Below, one piece after another: positions 34,387 to 43,082 of a stretch of 64,000 nt of DNA. The number at the start of each line of letters is the position of its first letter. The stretch's first letter is position 1. The translations under genes were made by a program, and so were the position numbers. The DNA lies in NCBI GenBank assembly GCA_002438785.1, contig DJQS01000008.1, positions 165,461-229,460 of the forward strand, read 5' to 3'. Source of the stretch: Caryophanales bacterium UBA6380 (GTDB taxonomy: Bacteria; Bacillota_I; Bacilli_A; RFN20; CAG-826). The notes under the pieces were generated by a model that ran no database searches, was not told where the DNA came from, and was given only the letters and a program-made list of their open reading frames with translations.

Positions 34387-37300
34387 ATGAAAAAAGTTAG
34401 TTTATTAATGCTTACTTTAGGTGCGTTAAGTTTTGCTATAAGTTCAACTGATTACAATAAAGTTAGTAAAGATCCATTAAATAAAACTCTTATTGTTACT
34501 TTAAATGTTGATCCTTTTACTAATAATGAAGAAAGTGTATTAGCTTCTCAAAATGCTTTTAGAAAGTCTTTACATAATTATATCGGATATAATTATAAGG
34601 TTGTTGATACATATGCTAAAGCTACTAATGCAATTTTATTAAAAGTTAATGAAGATAATGTTAATATTATCAAAAATATGCCTTTAGTTGATAATGTCAC
34701 TGAAGATAAAGTTTATCACTTTGCAAGTATGACAAATAGTGAAATTGAAGGTGTTAGTACCATTAATGAATCTATTTCTTTAAATAGTAGTGAAGAAAGT
34801 GGACATGTATCTAATAACAGTTTAGATACAATGGATGTTCCAGAAACTTCTAATAAAGGTGCTGGAACTTTAGTTGCTGTTTTAGATAGTGGTTTTTATA
34901 CTGAACACAATGCTTTTAGAGCTTTAGATGAATCCAAAGTTAAATATACTCAAGATGAGATAACTAGTATTATTGATAAAGCTGGGGATAGTTTTATTGC
35001 TAAAAGTAACGATAAACATTCTACATATATTAATAGTAAAATTCCATTTGCTTATGATTATGGAGGAACTGTTTACACTGATAATGATGATAATGGTGAT
35101 GTTACTGCTTATTATACTCGTGATGAAAATGGTAAAGTCACAAAGTATACATCTTATTCAGATATTGTAAATTTACCTGATTTTGATGCTTACTCACCTT
35201 ATAGTGAACATGGTACACACGTTGCTGGTATTATTGCTGGTAATGATACTACTTATCAAGGCGTTGCTCCTGATGCTCAACTTGCTTTAATGAAAGTTTT
35301 TACTGATACTGTTCCTTATTCTATTGATGTTAGTAAATCAATTATTCCAAGTACTGGAGCTAGTGATAGTGTTATTTTAAATGCTTTAAATGATGCTTTA
35401 ATTCTTGGTGTTGATGTTTTAAATATGTCTTTAGGACAAGATTTAGATGAATTTGATGGAAAATCAGCTTCTTTTGAAGTTTTTAAGAAATTAAAAGAAA
35501 ATGGAACGATAGTTAGCGTTAGCGCTGGAAATAATGGACGTCAAACTTATAGTTCAATGGGTCCTTATGCTAATTATTTAAAAGATTCAGTCGATAATGG
35601 TACTATGGGAAGTTATGCTAATAGTGAAGATGTTATGACTATTGGTAGTGGAAATCTCGAAATTCAACATTATGATAAAGCCTTTATTATTGGTAATAAT
35701 GCGGTTAGTTATGATGATCAAGCTACTAAAGAAAGAAATGAATCTTTAAATGAAGACTTACCATTTTCAATGTTAGTTGATAAAATTGGTAATCAAATTG
35801 AATATGTCTATATTGATGGTTATGGTGAAACAAAAGATTTTGAAAAGGCTTTCCCTGAAGGAAGTGACTCTTTACCTTTAAAGAATAAAGTTTGTGTTGT
35901 TGATCGTGGTGGTGGTGTTGCTTTTACTACTAAAATCATTAATGCAATTACTTATGGTGCTAGTGGTGTTGTTATTGTTAATAATGATCCTGGTGCAACT
36001 GAATTTAATTTTAGAATGGATTTTTCAAGTTATATTGAATCTATTACAGTCCCTGTTGCTATAGTTTTACAAAAAGATGGTAGTGTTTTAAAAAATGCTA
36101 CTAATAAAGTTTTATCCATTGCTGCTAATACCGATAGAGCAAATGCTAACGAAGGAAAAATGAGTGAATTTTCAACTGATGGTGCAACTTATGATTTAAG
36201 AATTAAACCTGATATTGTTGCTCCAGGTACAGCCATTAGAGGTCCAGTTCCAGGAGAAAAAACTGATTATTCTACCTATCAATTTATTAAAGATAAAACT
36301 GCTTATAAATATTTAAACGGAACTAGTATGAGCGCTCCTAATTATAGTGGTGCTGTCGCTTTAATGATTAGTGAAAATAATAGTGGTACTAGTGAAGAAA
36401 CTAAAGCATATAAAGATACTATTCCAATGAGAACGATGTCAACTGCTAAAGTTACTAGTAGTAAAACAGGTTATGTTGATTTAAATAATCCTAGTGATGA
36501 AGGTATTAATTCATTATATTCACCTCGTAGAAGTGGTAGTGGAATGGTTGATGTTGATGATGCTCTTAAATCAAAAATTTATTTAGAAGGAACTACTGAA
36601 AAGAAAGCTAAAGTTGAACTTTATAATAATGAAGATATTGCTAATGGTAATATTAAATTTAGTTTTACTGCTCATAGTGAAGCTAGTAGTGATGCTAAAT
36701 ATAAACTTTCATTATTTATTTTAAAACCAGATACAACAACTTATACTGAACAAGTTCAACCAGGTAATGAAGCTGAATTCCCTGAATATATTGGAAAAGA
36801 ATTCCAATCAATTGAAGATAAATTAATTAAAAAAGTTGATTTAGGTGAAGTAACTATAAAAGCTAATGGTGAAACTAAAATTGATGTTTCAGCTTCTTTA
36901 ACTGAAGAAGAAAAGAAAGCAATTGAAGAAAAATTCCCTAATGGTACATATTTAGAAGGTTATGCATATTTATCACCAAGTGATACTTCTAAAACTGAAT
37001 TAACTGATTTAAATATTCCATTTATGGGATTTTATGGTGATTTCTTTGCTCAAGAACCAGTTGAACCTTTCGACTTTGAAAAAGAAGATGGAGAAATTTA
37101 TGGTAGCGATATTTTAAATACATTAGCTAAACGTTTAAATTTTGTTGATGCTGATTTTGGTTCTTATATCGGTGCTATTGATATCAATGATATTTATAGC
37201 GAATCTAAATTATTAACTAATCTTCAATCAATGTGGTTAAATAATACTAATATTAAGAAAATTACTACACCTATTAATATGGTTGATGGTAATAAACTTT

Positions 37301-38451
37301 ATGTAGGTGCTAGTGGTGCTACTTCTGGATTATTTATTCAATTATACATTAATAGAGCAATAAATAACTCTTATATTAGTCTTATCGGACCTGATGGGAA
37401 AGATTATGCACTTGATGTTTTAGGAACTGATGCTGATGGTAATCGTAATCATCCACGTTTCTATGATCCACTTTTAGGTAGCGATTATAATGGTCTTGCT
37501 AAATCATTAGCTGGATCAAGTTGGTTAGGAAGTGGATTAATTGCTCATAGAGCTCACGCTTTTATTCCTTTAACTAAGGTAGCAGGTGGAAGTGAAATGC
37601 TTGATAGTGGTGAATATACTTTAAAAATGAAGTTTATTTATCAATCTTCGACAACTGGTAAGTTTGGTGGAGAAAAATCATTCACTAAAGAAGTTAAAAT
37701 TATTATTGATAGTGAAGCTCCAGAATTGACTAAAGCTGAAATTACTAAAGTAAAAGGTACTGAATATCTTAGAGTTTATTTTAAAGAAGATTATTTATAT
37801 AGTGCAAGCTTTAATGGTGGATTTGTTGGCGATGGTAAATTTACTAAAGATGGTGATTCTACCTATTATGCTGAAATTAAGCTTAGTGAATTAAAAGAAA
37901 ATTCTAGTGATGGTAAGGTTTATATTGAAGCAGTTGATGGTGCTTATGGAAGTAATAAATATATTTTCAATGTAAATAATTTATCAAAGGGTGGCTTATT
38001 ATTTAATGATTCTAGTTTAAAACCTGGTTATTCATTAAATGAGACTGTTACTGATACCTTAGAAGGATCTACATTAACTAGAGTTTATAAAGAAGAATTA
38101 ATTGATAATGATGGTAATGTAATTAATTTATCTAAATCTTCAAAAGTAGTTAAAGTTGATGTTAGTGACTTTAAAGAAGGATTTAGAGTATATCGTATAT
38201 TATCTAGTGGACTTACTCCAGAAATTACAAATTACACTTTAAGTAGTGATGGTAAGTATATCACTTTCAAACTTAGAGATGCTAGCTTTAAGATTGTTGG
38301 TACTGCTAGTAGTAATTATAATAAAGGTAATAATAAGACTAATGGATGTGGAGGTAGTGTTATTACTACATCATTGTTACTTTCTAGCTTAGGTGTTATT
38401 GGTTTAGGAACTAGTTTAGTTATTTCTAAAAAAAGAAAAAAAGCTAAATAA
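34387..38451 (+). CDS. Large cell-surface subtilisin-like serine protease (S8, C5a-peptidase/lactocepin type)
   Basis: Secreted, membrane-anchored endopeptidase of 1354 aa. Signal peptide MKKVSLLMLTLGALSFAIS; I9-like propeptide at about 30-112; catalytic Asp167 (VAVLDSGF), His278 (HGTHVAG) and Ser at about 646 (NGTSMSAPNYSG), with Asn in VSAGNNG. A protease-associated domain (VCVVDRGGGVAFTTKI) is inserted before the Ser motif, and Fn3-like beta domains follow. The C-terminus has Cys1321 in TNGCGGS, a 24-residue hydrophobic span and tail KKRKKAK. ATG 34387 is chosen because AAAGGAG precedes it; the upstream ATG at 34357 falls in the terminator stem. Likely supplies peptides for the Opp system downstream (inference). 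Confidence 0.93.
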   Translation: MKKVSLLMLTLGALSFAISSTDYNKVSKDPLNKTLIVTLNVDPFTNNEESVLASQNAFRKSLHNYIGYNYKVVDTYAKATNAILLKVNEDNVNIIKNMPLVDNVTEDKVYHFASMTNSEIEGVSTINESISLNSSEESGHVSNNSLDTMDVPETSNKGAGTLVAVLDSGFYTEHNAFRALDESKVKYTQDEITSIIDKAGDSFIAKSNDKHSTYINSKIPFAYDYGGTVYTDNDDNGDVTAYYTRDENGKVTKYTSYSDIVNLPDFDAYSPYSEHGTHVAGIIAGNDTTYQGVAPDAQLALMKVFTDTVPYSIDVSKSIIPSTGASDSVILNALNDALILGVDVLNMSLGQDLDEFDGKSASFEVFKKLKENGTIVSVSAGNNGRQTYSSMGPYANYLKDSVDNGTMGSYANSEDVMTIGSGNLEIQHYDKAFIIGNNAVSYDDQATKERNESLNEDLPFSMLVDKIGNQIEYVYIDGYGETKDFEKAFPEGSDSLPLKNKVCVVDRGGGVAFTTKIINAITYGASGVVIVNNDPGATEFNFRMDFSSYIESITVPVAIVLQKDGSVLKNATNKVLSIAANTDRANANEGKMSEFSTDGATYDLRIKPDIVAPGTAIRGPVPGEKTDYSTYQFIKDKTAYKYLNGTSMSAPNYSGAVALMISENNSGTSEETKAYKDTIPMRTMSTAKVTSSKTGYVDLNNPSDEGINSLYSPRRSGSGMVDVDDALKSKIYLEGTTEKKAKVELYNNEDIANGNIKFSFTAHSEASSDAKYKLSLFILKPDTTTYTEQVQPGNEAEFPEYIGKEFQSIEDKLIKKVDLGEVTIKANGETKIDVSASLTEEEKKAIEEKFPNGTYLEGYAYLSPSDTSKTELTDLNIPFMGFYGDFFAQEPVEPFDFEKEDGEIYGSDILNTLAKRLNFVDADFGSYIGAIDINDIYSESKLLTNLQSMWLNNTNIKKITTPINMVDGNKLYVGASGATSGLFIQLYINRAINNSYISLIGPDGKDYALDVLGTDADGNRNHPRFYDPLLGSDYNGLAKSLAGSSWLGSGLIAHRAHAFIPLTKVAGGSEMLDSGEYTLKMKFIYQSSTTGKFGGEKSFTKEVKIIIDSEAPELTKAEITKVKGTEYLRVYFKEDYLYSASFNGGFVGDGKFTKDGDSTYYAEIKLSELKENSSDGKVYIEAVDGAYGSNKYIFNVNNLSKGGLLFNDSSLKPGYSLNETVTDTLEGSTLTRVYKEELIDNDGNVINLSKSSKVVKVDVSDFKEGFRVYRILSSGLTPEITNYTLSSDGKYITFKLRDASFKIVGTASSNYNKGNNKTNGCGGSVITTSLLLSSLGVIGLGTSLVISKKRKKAK

Positions 38452-38482
38452 GTTATAATTTATCAGTAATTTAGATATAATA

Positions 38483-38506
38483 AAGGAGCTCAATTTGAGC
38501 TCCTTA
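38483..38506 (+). terminator. Hairpin after the S8 protease overlapping the next gene's start region
   Basis: Perfect 11-bp inverted repeat AAGGAGCTCAA (38483-38493) / TTGAGCTCCTT (38495-38505), followed by ATTACTT. Probably a terminator, but its left arm holds an AAAGGAG ribosome-site sequence spaced 6 bases from a TTG in frame with the next gene. Confidence 0.55.
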
Positions 38507-38515
38507 TTACTTAAC

Positions 38516-38905
38516 ATGAAAAAGAATTTTAAAATTATTTTATTTAAAGGTTTAATTGGCTTAGTCATTGGAATAATATTTTTTATTATTTATTGTTTAA
38601 TAAGATTTAAATTAGATATTTATATTTCTCGAGATGGCTTATTTTTATCTGGATTTTTTATTTTTGTAATTGGATTAATAAGTTATGTTTCTAATGAAGG
38701 TTTTTTTGATTCAATAAGTTATGGTTTTTTAACTATACCAAGTTTAATTAATACTCGTAAAGAAAGAAAATTTAAAGATTTATATGAATATCGATTAAGT
38801 AAGGAAAAGATTCGTAAAGAGAATAAATTTAGTCCATTAGGTTATATATTATCGAGTTTAATATTTTTATTAATTGCTTTAATATTGTTTATAGCCACAT
38901 TATAA
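38516..38905 (+). CDS. Small DUF3899-like membrane protein
   Basis: Membrane protein of about 129 aa with three hydrophobic segments (about 6-30, 40-57 and 105-127) separated by a basic cytoplasmic stretch rich in Lys/Arg/Glu (about 78-100). SNEGFFDSISYGF after the second segment is the pattern of DUF3899 proteins of Firmicutes, whose role is unknown. Start uncertain: ATG 38516 gives a natural MKKNFK start but has no ribosome site. TTG 38495 has AAAGGAG at ideal spacing but lies in the hairpin described at 38483-38506 and would add seven residues. Lies between the protease and the opp genes. Confidence 0.75.
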   Translation: MKKNFKIILFKGLIGLVIGIIFFIIYCLIRFKLDIYISRDGLFLSGFFIFVIGLISYVSNEGFFDSISYGFLTIPSLINTRKERKFKDLYEYRLSKEKIRKENKFSPLGYILSSLIFLLIALILFIATL

Positions 38906-38991
38906 AAGTTAGATTAGGTCTTTATTATTTTAAAAATATTATTTTTTTATTAATTCATGATTAGTTATTTAAAATATAAACTTAAAAGTTA

Positions 38992-39008
38992 TATGCTTAC
39001 AAAGCATA
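38992..39008 (+). promoter_or_regulatory. Inverted repeat upstream of oppA
   Basis: TATGCTT-ACA-AAGCATA, a perfect 7-bp repeat 41 bases before the oppA ATG. It may be an operator or a leader hairpin; too short to be sure. Confidence 0.35.
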
Positions 39009-39049
39009 AATAAGATGTGTAGATTTTGTTTATTTAAGGAGGAAAGATT

Positions 39050-41908
39050 ATGAAAAATAGTAAATTTGTACTTGGATTTGCAACTTTATGTTTAGTCACG
39101 TTTGGTGCTACAAGTTGTGGTAAAAAGCCTGATGTTATTACTCCACCTATTACTGATACTAAAGTAAGTGTTACTAGTTTTTCTTTAGAATCTGGTTTAA
39201 GTAACAATGCAATGACTGTAGGTCAAGTGAACTCTGTTGTGCCAATGGATGTTTTACCATCTAATGCAACTAAAGAATTTGAATATAGTTCAAGTGCTCC
39301 AGATATAGTTGTTGTCAATTCGGTTAATGGTCAAATTACCGCTAAAAGTAAAGGTGAAGCAACTATTACTTGTAAAGCTATTTATGGTGATATTACTAAA
39401 GAAATTAAAATTACAGTAAATGATGCTGCGACTCAAGCTAGTGGTGGTTATAATTTCCAAGCTTTAAGTTATGAAGAAAAGGCTGAAATTATTGGTAAAC
39501 TTGAAGGTTGGGCAATGGATAATTCCTTAACTGGTATTACATTGTTCCAAAATGGTGGCTATGTTTTATATAATCCACGTGTTAAAACCGGTGCCGATAA
39601 ATATATCCCAGGTTATGGTTATGGTAATTTAACTGATGGCGAAATTACTAGTGCAGCTGAACTTGCTTCAGGTTCAGAAAACGATGAGTGGAAGTGGTAT
39701 TACCATTCACTTTTATCGACTAAGCCAAGTAATATTAACTATTTAAATTCTCAAGGTAGTGTTACTGGAGATTTATATGGCTATATTTCAGCTGGATTAT
39801 GGTCTACTAAAATGAATAAAACTAAAACTGGATATGAATGGTATCCTAATTTAGCAATTAGTGAAGATCCAATTCCAGTTAATAAAAATGCTAGTGGATT
39901 TGCTACTCAATTCGAAGTCAAAGTTAAAACAGGAAAAAATTCTGGTTTAGTTTATAGAACTACCTCAACTAAATTAGGTAAATATGATGCTAGTACTGGA
40001 AAAGGGTATGATGGACGTCCAGTTGTTATTGAAGATTATATTAATGCTTATAAACAATTATTAACTAAAAAGAATAATTTATCTCGTGGTGCTGAAATGA
40101 CTTCGATTACTAGTGATGGTACTTTAGCTGGTGCTAATGCTTACTATAACTTAAGTGATGGTGGTGTTGATGATGAATTATGGGATAAATTAGGAGTAGG
40201 TATTAAAGTTAAAGAAGGAACTGATGATACATTAGTATTTACTTTAGCTAAATCAACTACAACTTTCTATGCTAAATATAGTTTATCAAGTAATCTAGTT
40301 ATGCCATTTCCTAAAGATTTTGTTAATGAAATTGGTGGAATGACTTATTATGGCTCTAATAATGATAAGAATAATACAACAGTTGTTGATAATATTCTTT
40401 GCTTAGGGCCTTATATACTAGAAACTTGGGATGCAAATAAAAATGAAATTGTCTTTAAAAAGAATGATCAATATATTGATAATATCTATAAAGATAATGA
40501 CGAATCAATTAAATCTAGATATAAGATTAAAGGTATTCATTGTTTTGTTAAAGCTGGAGCAGATGAACAAACAATTTTAAATTTATTTGAAAAAGGTGTC
40601 ATTGATGCTTCTTCAATTCCTCAAGGACAATTAGATAAATATGCTAGTGATCCTCGTAAACACGAAACGCTTGGTGATTCGACATTTAAACTTAATGTTA
40701 ATAGTGCAACTCAAGTTCAATGGGATGCTCACTATGAGAAAGTATTTAAGAAAAAATCTAATTCTAGTAAATACACTGTTAAACCAATTATGTCAAATAA
40801 AGATTTCTTAAGAGGTTTAAATGAATGTATCAATCGTAAAGAATATGCTGAAAGTTTAGGTACTATTCCTTCACAAGATTATTTCGGAGATGCTTATTTA
40901 TATGATCCTGAAGCTGGTTTATCTTATAATGATACCGTTTATCATAAAGCAAATTTAGCTACTAGATTTCCTGAAACTTATGGCTATGATAAAGATGCTG
41001 CAATTAATCACTTTAAAAAGGCTCTTCAAACTTTAGTTAGTAATGGGGATTATGACTTAGCTAATCCTAGTAAAAATCATGAAACCATCGATATTTATTG
41101 GATGAACACTGATGATACTAAAAATTATGGTGCTAAGATTGAACAATATATTGAGGAAGCTTTCAATGATCCAGCAGTTAGTGGAGGAAGATTCACGTTA
41201 GATGTTGTAAATCATGATGGTACAACAAATTATGAAGATGTTTATTCAAAGCACTTACAAGTTGGTATTTTTGATTTAGGATTTGGTTCTATTTCCGGTA
41301 ATACTTTAAATCCATTAAACTTCCTTGAAGTTCTTAAAAGTGACGATAGTAGTGGATTTACTCTTAATTGGGGTGTTCCTACTGATACTGTCGATGGAAC
41401 TTTAGTTTATGACAATAAGACATGGTCTTTTGATAGTTTATTTACAGCAGCTAATAGTGGTACAGCTATTGATAGTCAAGGTAAAATTGTTGAACCATTC
41501 TCAATTAGTGTTAAAGAAATGACTTATAATAAGGATGATCAATCTTACAATGTTGTTATTAGTTGGACTAAAGCTAGTATTCTTAGCGGTTCTAAGGATG
41601 TTAGTGTAAATATTGATCCAAGTAGTATTTATGTTTTCGTTCAATATAATAAAGATGCATCTACTACATCTTATGCAACTTACCTAGTTAGTGATGCTGT
41701 TCTTACTGGTCAAGATAGTGATGCAGGTACAATATCATTTAAGATTAAGTATGATTCAACAAATAAAGAAAATAGTGATTATATCGTTAAGGGTACAAAA
41801 GTTACTTTCCAAATTAACTATGATATGAATTTCTCTTTAGATGGTAGTGATTTGACTTCTTCAAGTTATATTGAAGTTAAATATACTAAACAAAATCCAC
41901 TATTATAA
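39050..41908 (+). CDS. oppA: Oligopeptide-binding lipoprotein OppA-like, with an N-terminal Ig-like domain
   Basis: Substrate-binding component of the peptide ABC transporter encoded downstream. Lipobox ATSC, Cys23. A Big_2-type Ig domain sits at about 40-127 (MTVGQVNSVVPMDVLPSNAT, GQITAKSKGEATITCKA). The SBP_bac_5-type binding domain fills most of the rest, with VIEDYINAYKQL, CLGPYILETWDANKNEIVFKKN and YDKDAAINHFKKAL as family-like stretches. At 952 aa it is far longer than the usual about 540, with an added C-terminal beta region from about 780. Strong AAGGAGG ribosome site. A terminator and a new promoter separate it from oppB. Confidence 0.87.
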   Translation: MKNSKFVLGFATLCLVTFGATSCGKKPDVITPPITDTKVSVTSFSLESGLSNNAMTVGQVNSVVPMDVLPSNATKEFEYSSSAPDIVVVNSVNGQITAKSKGEATITCKAIYGDITKEIKITVNDAATQASGGYNFQALSYEEKAEIIGKLEGWAMDNSLTGITLFQNGGYVLYNPRVKTGADKYIPGYGYGNLTDGEITSAAELASGSENDEWKWYYHSLLSTKPSNINYLNSQGSVTGDLYGYISAGLWSTKMNKTKTGYEWYPNLAISEDPIPVNKNASGFATQFEVKVKTGKNSGLVYRTTSTKLGKYDASTGKGYDGRPVVIEDYINAYKQLLTKKNNLSRGAEMTSITSDGTLAGANAYYNLSDGGVDDELWDKLGVGIKVKEGTDDTLVFTLAKSTTTFYAKYSLSSNLVMPFPKDFVNEIGGMTYYGSNNDKNNTTVVDNILCLGPYILETWDANKNEIVFKKNDQYIDNIYKDNDESIKSRYKIKGIHCFVKAGADEQTILNLFEKGVIDASSIPQGQLDKYASDPRKHETLGDSTFKLNVNSATQVQWDAHYEKVFKKKSNSSKYTVKPIMSNKDFLRGLNECINRKEYAESLGTIPSQDYFGDAYLYDPEAGLSYNDTVYHKANLATRFPETYGYDKDAAINHFKKALQTLVSNGDYDLANPSKNHETIDIYWMNTDDTKNYGAKIEQYIEEAFNDPAVSGGRFTLDVVNHDGTTNYEDVYSKHLQVGIFDLGFGSISGNTLNPLNFLEVLKSDDSSGFTLNWGVPTDTVDGTLVYDNKTWSFDSLFTAANSGTAIDSQGKIVEPFSISVKEMTYNKDDQSYNVVISWTKASILSGSKDVSVNIDPSSIYVFVQYNKDASTTSYATYLVSDAVLTGQDSDAGTISFKIKYDSTNKENSDYIVKGTKVTFQINYDMNFSLDGSDLTSSSYIEVKYTKQNPLL

Positions 41909-41944
41909 TAAATAAATTTTAAATAAAATTATTATTAAAAAATT

Positions 41945-41995
41945 GAAGAAATTAGGATAGTGATTTCTTATTACTAGGCTAATTTCTTCTTTTTC
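41945..41995 (+). terminator. Terminator between oppA and oppB
   Basis: GAAGAAATTAG (41945-41955) pairs with CTAATTTCTTC (41979-41989), 23-nt loop, then TTTTT. It would end or attenuate the oppA transcript before oppBCDF, letting the binding protein be made in excess. Confidence 0.7.
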
Positions 41996-42009
41996 ATATT
42001 TAATATTAT

Positions 42010-42018
42010 TGTTATAAT
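42010..42018 (+). promoter_or_regulatory. Extended -10 promoter of oppBCDF
   Basis: TGTTATAAT, a consensus extended -10, 27 bases before the oppB ATG. No good -35 is visible, as is common for extended -10 promoters. AGGAGG follows at the right distance. Confidence 0.6.
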
Positions 42019-42045
42019 ATTAAAAGTATATTTAGGAGGAAAAGG

Positions 42046-43080
42046 ATGACAAAGTATGTTATTAAAAGAATTTTATTAGCGATTATTACAGCTTTTATTA
42101 TTCTTAGTTTAACTTTTATATTTATGAAGATGCTTCCTATTTCTAAACCAGCTGGACTTCCTAGTGTTGTTTTTGGTTTTTATCAAAGACAAGTTGCCTT
42201 AGGCTATGTTAAAGCTTTAAGTGAACCTAGTTCAGAATATGGTGAGCTTTTATGGCAATATGATTATGGTATGGGTACTTATTATTACTATTCCACACCG
42301 ATTATGAGTCAATATGGACATTGGTTAAAGAACATTTTTACTAAATGGGATTGGGGTACTTCAACTGATATTGATCCAAATGTTAGTGCAATGAGTATTA
42401 TTGCTGGAAGATTAACATATTCATTAAGAATTAACATCATTTCTGTTTTAATTAGTGTTCCACTTGGAATTTTATTCGGTATAATTGCTGCTTTAAAGAA
42501 AAATAAATTAACTGATCACTTTATTTCAACGATTGTTATGGTTTTTATTAGCGTTCCTAGCTTTGTTGTTATTTCCTTATTAATGCTTTGGTTATGTTTT
42601 TCTAATAGTTGGTTACCAGTTCAATGGCCTGGTGAAACTGCTTCTACTGGTACAAAAATTGCAGGTTATGTAATACCTGTATTGGCACTTTGTTTTGGTT
42701 CTGTTGCTGGGTATACTCGTTTTACAAGAGCTGAGCTTTGCGAAGTTATGAGTAGTGATTACCTTTTACTTGCTAGAACTAAAGGATTAACAAAAACTCA
42801 ATCAATTATTCGCCATGCTTTAAGAAATGCAATGGTTCCAATTTTACCTTCGATTATTTCTTCTTTTATTAGCGTTTTAGGGGGAAGTATGATTCTAGAA
42901 CAACTTTATGCTATCCCTGGAATTGGTAGTTTATTTATTGATGCTATTAATTTAAAAGACTATAACGTACTTATGGTTGATATGGCGGTATTTACTTTAA
43001 TTAGTTTGCTTGCTGGAGTTTTAGTTGATTTATCTTATGGATTTATCGATCCACGTATTAGAATGGGGGCTAAAAATTAA
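42046..43080 (+). CDS. oppB: Oligopeptide ABC transporter permease OppB
   Basis: First membrane subunit of the peptide importer (344 aa). Six predicted membrane spans: about 9-28 and then five in the C-terminal two thirds. The permease signature is well kept: ELCEVMSSDYLLLARTKGLTKTQSIIRHALRNAMVPILP at about 228-266 (EAA loop contacting OppD/F), and GGSMILEQLYAIPGIGSLFIDAI. Length is normal, in contrast to OppC, OppD and OppF. Two bases separate it from oppC. Confidence 0.95.
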   Translation: MTKYVIKRILLAIITAFIILSLTFIFMKMLPISKPAGLPSVVFGFYQRQVALGYVKALSEPSSEYGELLWQYDYGMGTYYYYSTPIMSQYGHWLKNIFTKWDWGTSTDIDPNVSAMSIIAGRLTYSLRINIISVLISVPLGILFGIIAALKKNKLTDHFISTIVMVFISVPSFVVISLLMLWLCFSNSWLPVQWPGETASTGTKIAGYVIPVLALCFGSVAGYTRFTRAELCEVMSSDYLLLARTKGLTKTQSIIRHALRNAMVPILPSIISSFISVLGGSMILEQLYAIPGIGSLFIDAINLKDYNVLMVDMAVFTLISLLAGVLVDLSYGFIDPRIRMGAKN

Positions 43081-43082
43081 TT

